Source of the DNA: Streptosporangium sp. NBC_01495
Lineage (GTDB): Bacteria; Actinomycetota; Actinomycetes; Streptosporangiales; Streptosporangiaceae
DNA length: 64,000 nucleotides
NCBI RefSeq assembly: GCF_036250735.1
Contig: NZ_CP109430.1
Coordinates: 1,302,001 to 1,366,000 of the forward strand
Direction of reading: 5' to 3'
A model generated the notes under the pieces. That model was given only the letters and a program-made list of their open reading frames with translations, did not search any database and was not told the DNA's origin. Position numbers and translations under genes: made by a program. Positions 61,630 through 64,000 of this stretch are shown one piece after another (position 1 is the first letter of the stretch; each line of letters starts with the position of its first letter).

Positions 61630-62559
61630 ATGTACGCCGTCCCTGACCAGAGCGGGAAGTTCGTCGTCGTCACCGGCGCCAACAGCGGCACGGGCAGGGA
61701 GGCCGCCCGGCGCCTCGCCGACGCCGGGGCGCGTGTCGTGATGGCCGTCCGCACGGTGGCCAAGGGCGAGCGGGCCCGCGCCGAGATCCTGGCCCGGCAC
61801 CCGCACGCCCGGCTTGAGGTGCGCAGGATCGACCTGGCCGACCTGGCGTCGGTCAAGGAGTTCGCCGACGGGATCATCGCCGAGGGCACCCCGCTGGACC
61901 TGCTGGTCAACAACGCCGGGGTGATGGCCCCGCCCACCCGCATGACCACGGCCGACGGTTTCGAGCTGCAGTTCGGCAGCAACTATCTCGGCCCCTTCGC
62001 CCTGACGGTCCGGCTCCTGCCGACGGTGCTCGCCGCCGAGGCGCCGCGGGTGGCCACCATGAGCAGCGGCACGGCCAACTTCGGCCGGATCCACTTCCAC
62101 GACCTGCAGCGTGAGCGCCGCTACAGCCCCGGTCTCGCCTACGCCCAGTCCAAGCTCGCCGACCTCATGCTGACCCGGCACCTCGCCGCCCTCGCCGTCC
62201 AGCGGAACTGGAACCTGCTGAGCACCGCCGCCCACCCCGGCTACACCCGCACGAACCTGCAGACGGCGGGCGCGAGCCTCGGACGCGAGAGGCCGTCGCG
62301 CCTGCGCACCCTGTTCAACGGCATCGACTTCCTGCCCTCGCAGGACGTCGAGCCGGGCACCGAGCCGCTGCTGTACGCCGCGACCAGCCCCGATGCCGTC
62401 GCGGGCGGCTACTACGGCCCCGGCGGGCGATTCGGCCTGGTCGGCCCCACCGTCACCGCCCGGCCGCCCCGCAGGGCTCTGGATCCCGTGGTCAACGCCC
62501 GGCTGTGGGCCGAGGCCGAGCGCCTCACCGGCGTCACCCTGGCCGCCCACGTCGCCTGA
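61630..62559 (+). CDS. Short-chain dehydrogenase (retinol dehydrogenase-like)
   Basis: 309 residues, ATG 61630 with AAGGAG five bases upstream. [20 protein letters not shown] (TGxxxGxG, with Thr in place of the usual Ile), [34 protein letters not shown] (Ser), and [20 protein letters not shown] (Tyr-x-x-x-Lys). The segment [11 protein letters not shown] is typical of the RDH-like group. Uses NADP by family. Repressed, presumably, by the divergent TetR protein. Substrate unknown. Confidence 0.9.
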   Translation: MYAVPDQSGKFVVVTGANSGTGREAARRLADAGARVVMAVRTVAKGERARAEILARHPHARLEVRRIDLADLASVKEFADGIIAEGTPLDLLVNNAGVMAPPTRMTTADGFELQFGSNYLGPFALTVRLLPTVLAAEAPRVATMSSGTANFGRIHFHDLQRERRYSPGLAYAQSKLADLMLTRHLAALAVQRNWNLLSTAAHPGYTRTNLQTAGASLGRERPSRLRTLFNGIDFLPSQDVEPGTEPLLYAATSPDAVAGGYYGPGGRFGLVGPTVTARPPRRALDPVVNARLWAEAERLTGVTLAAHVA

Positions 62560-62583
62560 GCGTACGGATCGCACGGAAGCCGG

Positions 62584-63573
62584 TCACGGCGGGAGCTCTC
62601 CCGACCCCCGGGGGATGAGCCGGGTCGGCAGCTCGATCCGCTCGGAAGGGCCGAGGTCGCCGGAGAGGCGGCGGAAGAGCAGTTCGGCGGCGGTGCCGCC
62701 GAGCCGGACCGGGTCCTGGGCCACCACGGTCACCCCGGGGTCCAGCAGGTCGGCCAGCTCGAAGTCGTCGAAGCCCACCAGGGCGGGGCGGTGTCCCGCG
62801 CGCAGCGCGGCCACGGTGATCCTGCCGGTGCCGGTGAACACCGCCGTGGGCGGGTCGTCGCCGGAGAACATCCGGGTCAGTGCGGCGTCCGCCTGCTCGG
62901 CGGGGCCGGTCGCGACCAGGGAGGGGTCGAAGGCCAGGCCCGCCTCTCGGAGGGCGCGGCGGTAGCCGCTCAGGCGTTCGCCGGTGGTGAAGATGGACAC
63001 GCTGTCGCCGACGAAGGCGACCCGGCGATGGCCGTGCCGGATCAGGTGGGCCACCCCCGCGTGCGCGCCCCCGGAGTTGTCGCAGAGCACCGTGTCGGCG
63101 TCCAGCCCGCCCGGCCGGTCGGCGAAGACCGCGACGACCCCCGCGTCAAGCTCGGGCCGCAGGTAGTCGTGGTCGGTCCCGGTGGGCACGATGATCAGGC
63201 CGTCGACCCCTCGGGAGCAGAAGGCGAGGACCAGTTCCCGTTCGCGCCGGGGATCCTCCCAGGAGGAGCCGCTGAACACCAGCGAGCCGTGCCGGAGCGC
63301 CACGTCCTCGACCGCGCGGCTGAGCCCCGCGTAGAAGGGGTCGGCCACGTCCTCGATCACCAGGCCGATGCTCGCGGTCCTGCCCCGGCGCAGGACGCGG
63401 GCGCTCTCGTTGCGCCGGTAGCCGAGCCGCTCGATGGCGGCCGTGACCCGCCCGGCGGTGGCGGGGTTGACCCCCGGCTCGCCGTTGACGACCCGGGAGA
63501 CGGTCTTCAGCGCCACCCCGGCCGCCGTCGCGACGTCCTTCATGGTGGGACGTCCCCGCGAACTCTCTGTCAC
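62584..63573 (-). CDS. LacI-family regulator
   Basis: 329 residues from GTG 63573; the ATG at 63618 would put the start on the operator. HTH: TMKDVATAAGVALKTVSRVV then NGEPGVNPATAGRV, hinge RNESARVLRRGRTASIGLVI, and a sugar-binding two-lobe domain (VDGLIIVPTGTDHDYLRPEL, HGHRRVAFVGDS, PALVGFDDFELADLLDPGVT). It acts on a sugar operon not in the window. It probably represses itself via the palindrome just upstream. Confidence 0.9.
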   Translation of the reverse strand: MTESSRGRPTMKDVATAAGVALKTVSRVVNGEPGVNPATAGRVTAAIERLGYRRNESARVLRRGRTASIGLVIEDVADPFYAGLSRAVEDVALRHGSLVFSGSSWEDPRRERELVLAFCSRGVDGLIIVPTGTDHDYLRPELDAGVVAVFADRPGGLDADTVLCDNSGGAHAGVAHLIRHGHRRVAFVGDSVSIFTTGERLSGYRRALREAGLAFDPSLVATGPAEQADAALTRMFSGDDPPTAVFTGTGRITVAALRAGHRPALVGFDDFELADLLDPGVTVVAQDPVRLGGTAAELLFRRLSGDLGPSERIELPTRLIPRGSGELPP

Positions 63574-63603
63574 GGCCCGATCATCGCCCAGGTTCAGCCA
63601 CGT

Positions 63604-63617
63604 TGACAACGTTGTCA
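63604..63617. promoter_or_regulatory. LacI operator
   Basis: TGACAACGTTGTCA is a perfect 14-base palindrome with the central CG typical of LacI/GalR operators. It lies 31 bases before the GTG start. Confidence 0.8.
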
Positions 63618-63718
63618 TCGAAGTGATGCGTCAGCCGGCGTCGGTCAAGGCCGACAGAAGGGCGGCGGGCAGGGGCGAGCGGGGACGGCGGCCAGCGCCG
63701 GAGGGGTGACGGTCAGGG

Positions 63719-64000
63719 TCAGCGGTGGGACAGGGCGCTGCCCTTGACACCCGACGCGTGCAGGTCGGCCTCCACCCGGGCGGCGGTGGCGAGCAGCGGC
63801 GGGAGCAGGTGGCGGCGGGCGGACTCGGGGGTCGTACGGCTCGCGTGGGAGGAGATGTTGATCGCGGCGGTCACCCGCCCCGAGCGTTCCCTGACGGGGA
63901 CGGCGATCGAGCGCAGGCCCTCCTCCAGCTCCTGGTCGACCATGGACCACCCCTGGGCGCGGACCCTGTCGAGCTCGGCCCTGAGGGCGGCGGGGGAGGT
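63719..64000 (-). CDS. IclR-family regulator, C-terminal part
   Basis: The frame is open to the right edge, so this is the last about 93 residues. QGWSMVDQELEEGLRSIAVP then VRERSGRVTAAINISSHASR is the conserved effector-domain segment of IclR-type regulators of the PcaR/PobR branch. The HTH lies outside the window. The family often controls aromatic or sugar acid catabolism; the target is not visible. Confidence 0.85.
   Translation of the reverse strand, partial: TSPAALRAELDRVRAQGWSMVDQELEEGLRSIAVPVRERSGRVTAAINISSHASRTTPESARRHLLPPLLATAARVEADLHASGVKGSALSHR

Overview
This window is high-GC, densely coded DNA from a filamentous-type actinobacterium. Several family signatures point that way: a mycothiol-dependent maleylpyruvate isomerase-type protein, DUF397/DUF5753 regulator pairs, a DUF4132 protein, an EXLDI protein, SigE-type and SnoaL-tailed ECF sigma factors, DUF1707, LuxR/NB-ARC regulators, and common GTG/TTG starts with GGAGG-type ribosome binding sites. 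I infer Streptosporangiales (Streptosporangium/Nonomuraea-like) from overall flavour, but no rRNA or tRNA is present to prove it. No complete transposon, prophage or CRISPR array was seen. The only mobile trace is a TnpB stump near 27.9 kb.

Layout. 0-10 kb: the tail of a DUF4132 gene, a secreted Asp-box (BNR) propeller protein, a TrmB/LuxR-type regulator, a divergent dialkylglycine decarboxylase/LysR pair (dgdA/dgdR-like) with a 58-bp tandem repeat at its end, and a translationally coupled GH92 mannosidase/GT4 glycosyltransferase pair. 10-20 kb: small secreted proteins, an ECF sigma factor, a phosphotransferase, an XRE/MmyB regulator next to a decapitated FMN reductase, an acidic-tailed protein that may be ADP-ribosyltransferase-like, a HIT protein, and an Erm 23S rRNA methyltransferase with its own promoter and a 24-codon leader ORF. 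20-36 kb: a GAP-family membrane protein, GH1 beta-glucosidase/TetR, aldo-keto reductase/MerR, a penicillin-binding protein, an ABC exporter, a LuxR-type STAND regulator, a P-loop-less acyl-CoA-synthetase-like half protein, an SDR, a lipoprotein, and a divergent ArsR/MFS pair around a perfect 20-bp palindrome.

36-45 kb: an ECF sigma factor with its CU044_5270-type partner, a large subtilisin, a DrrA/DrrB-type ABC transporter with a DUF1707 protein, and an EXLDI protein whose promoter carries a near-perfect operator. 45-54.3 kb is the most distinctive segment. A TPR-type XRE regulator diverges from a gene set in which two radical SAM enzymes, a creatininase-fold protein, an arylsulfotransferase-like propeller protein, a family 2 glycosyltransferase, a SAM methyltransferase and a P-loop kinase follow one another on one strand, with several overlapping starts and stops. 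The enzyme types recall mycofactocin (radical SAM + creatininase + GT2), but the composition differs and no precursor peptide is evident. It looks like an uncharacterised natural-product or cofactor pathway.

54.3-64 kb: an abaA/whiJ-like regulatory locus (two DUF397 proteins, a DUF5753 XRE regulator, a small protein, a RsbW-like ATPase), a membrane protein, a TetR regulator whose palindromic operator also recurs in front of an SRPBCC gene 3 kb away, a SigE-type sigma factor with a membrane-anchored partner, a TetR/SDR divergent pair with three copies of one operator, a LacI regulator on a perfect 14-bp operator, and the end of an IclR regulator. Degenerate tandem repeats of about 30-58 bp recur in several intergenic regions.
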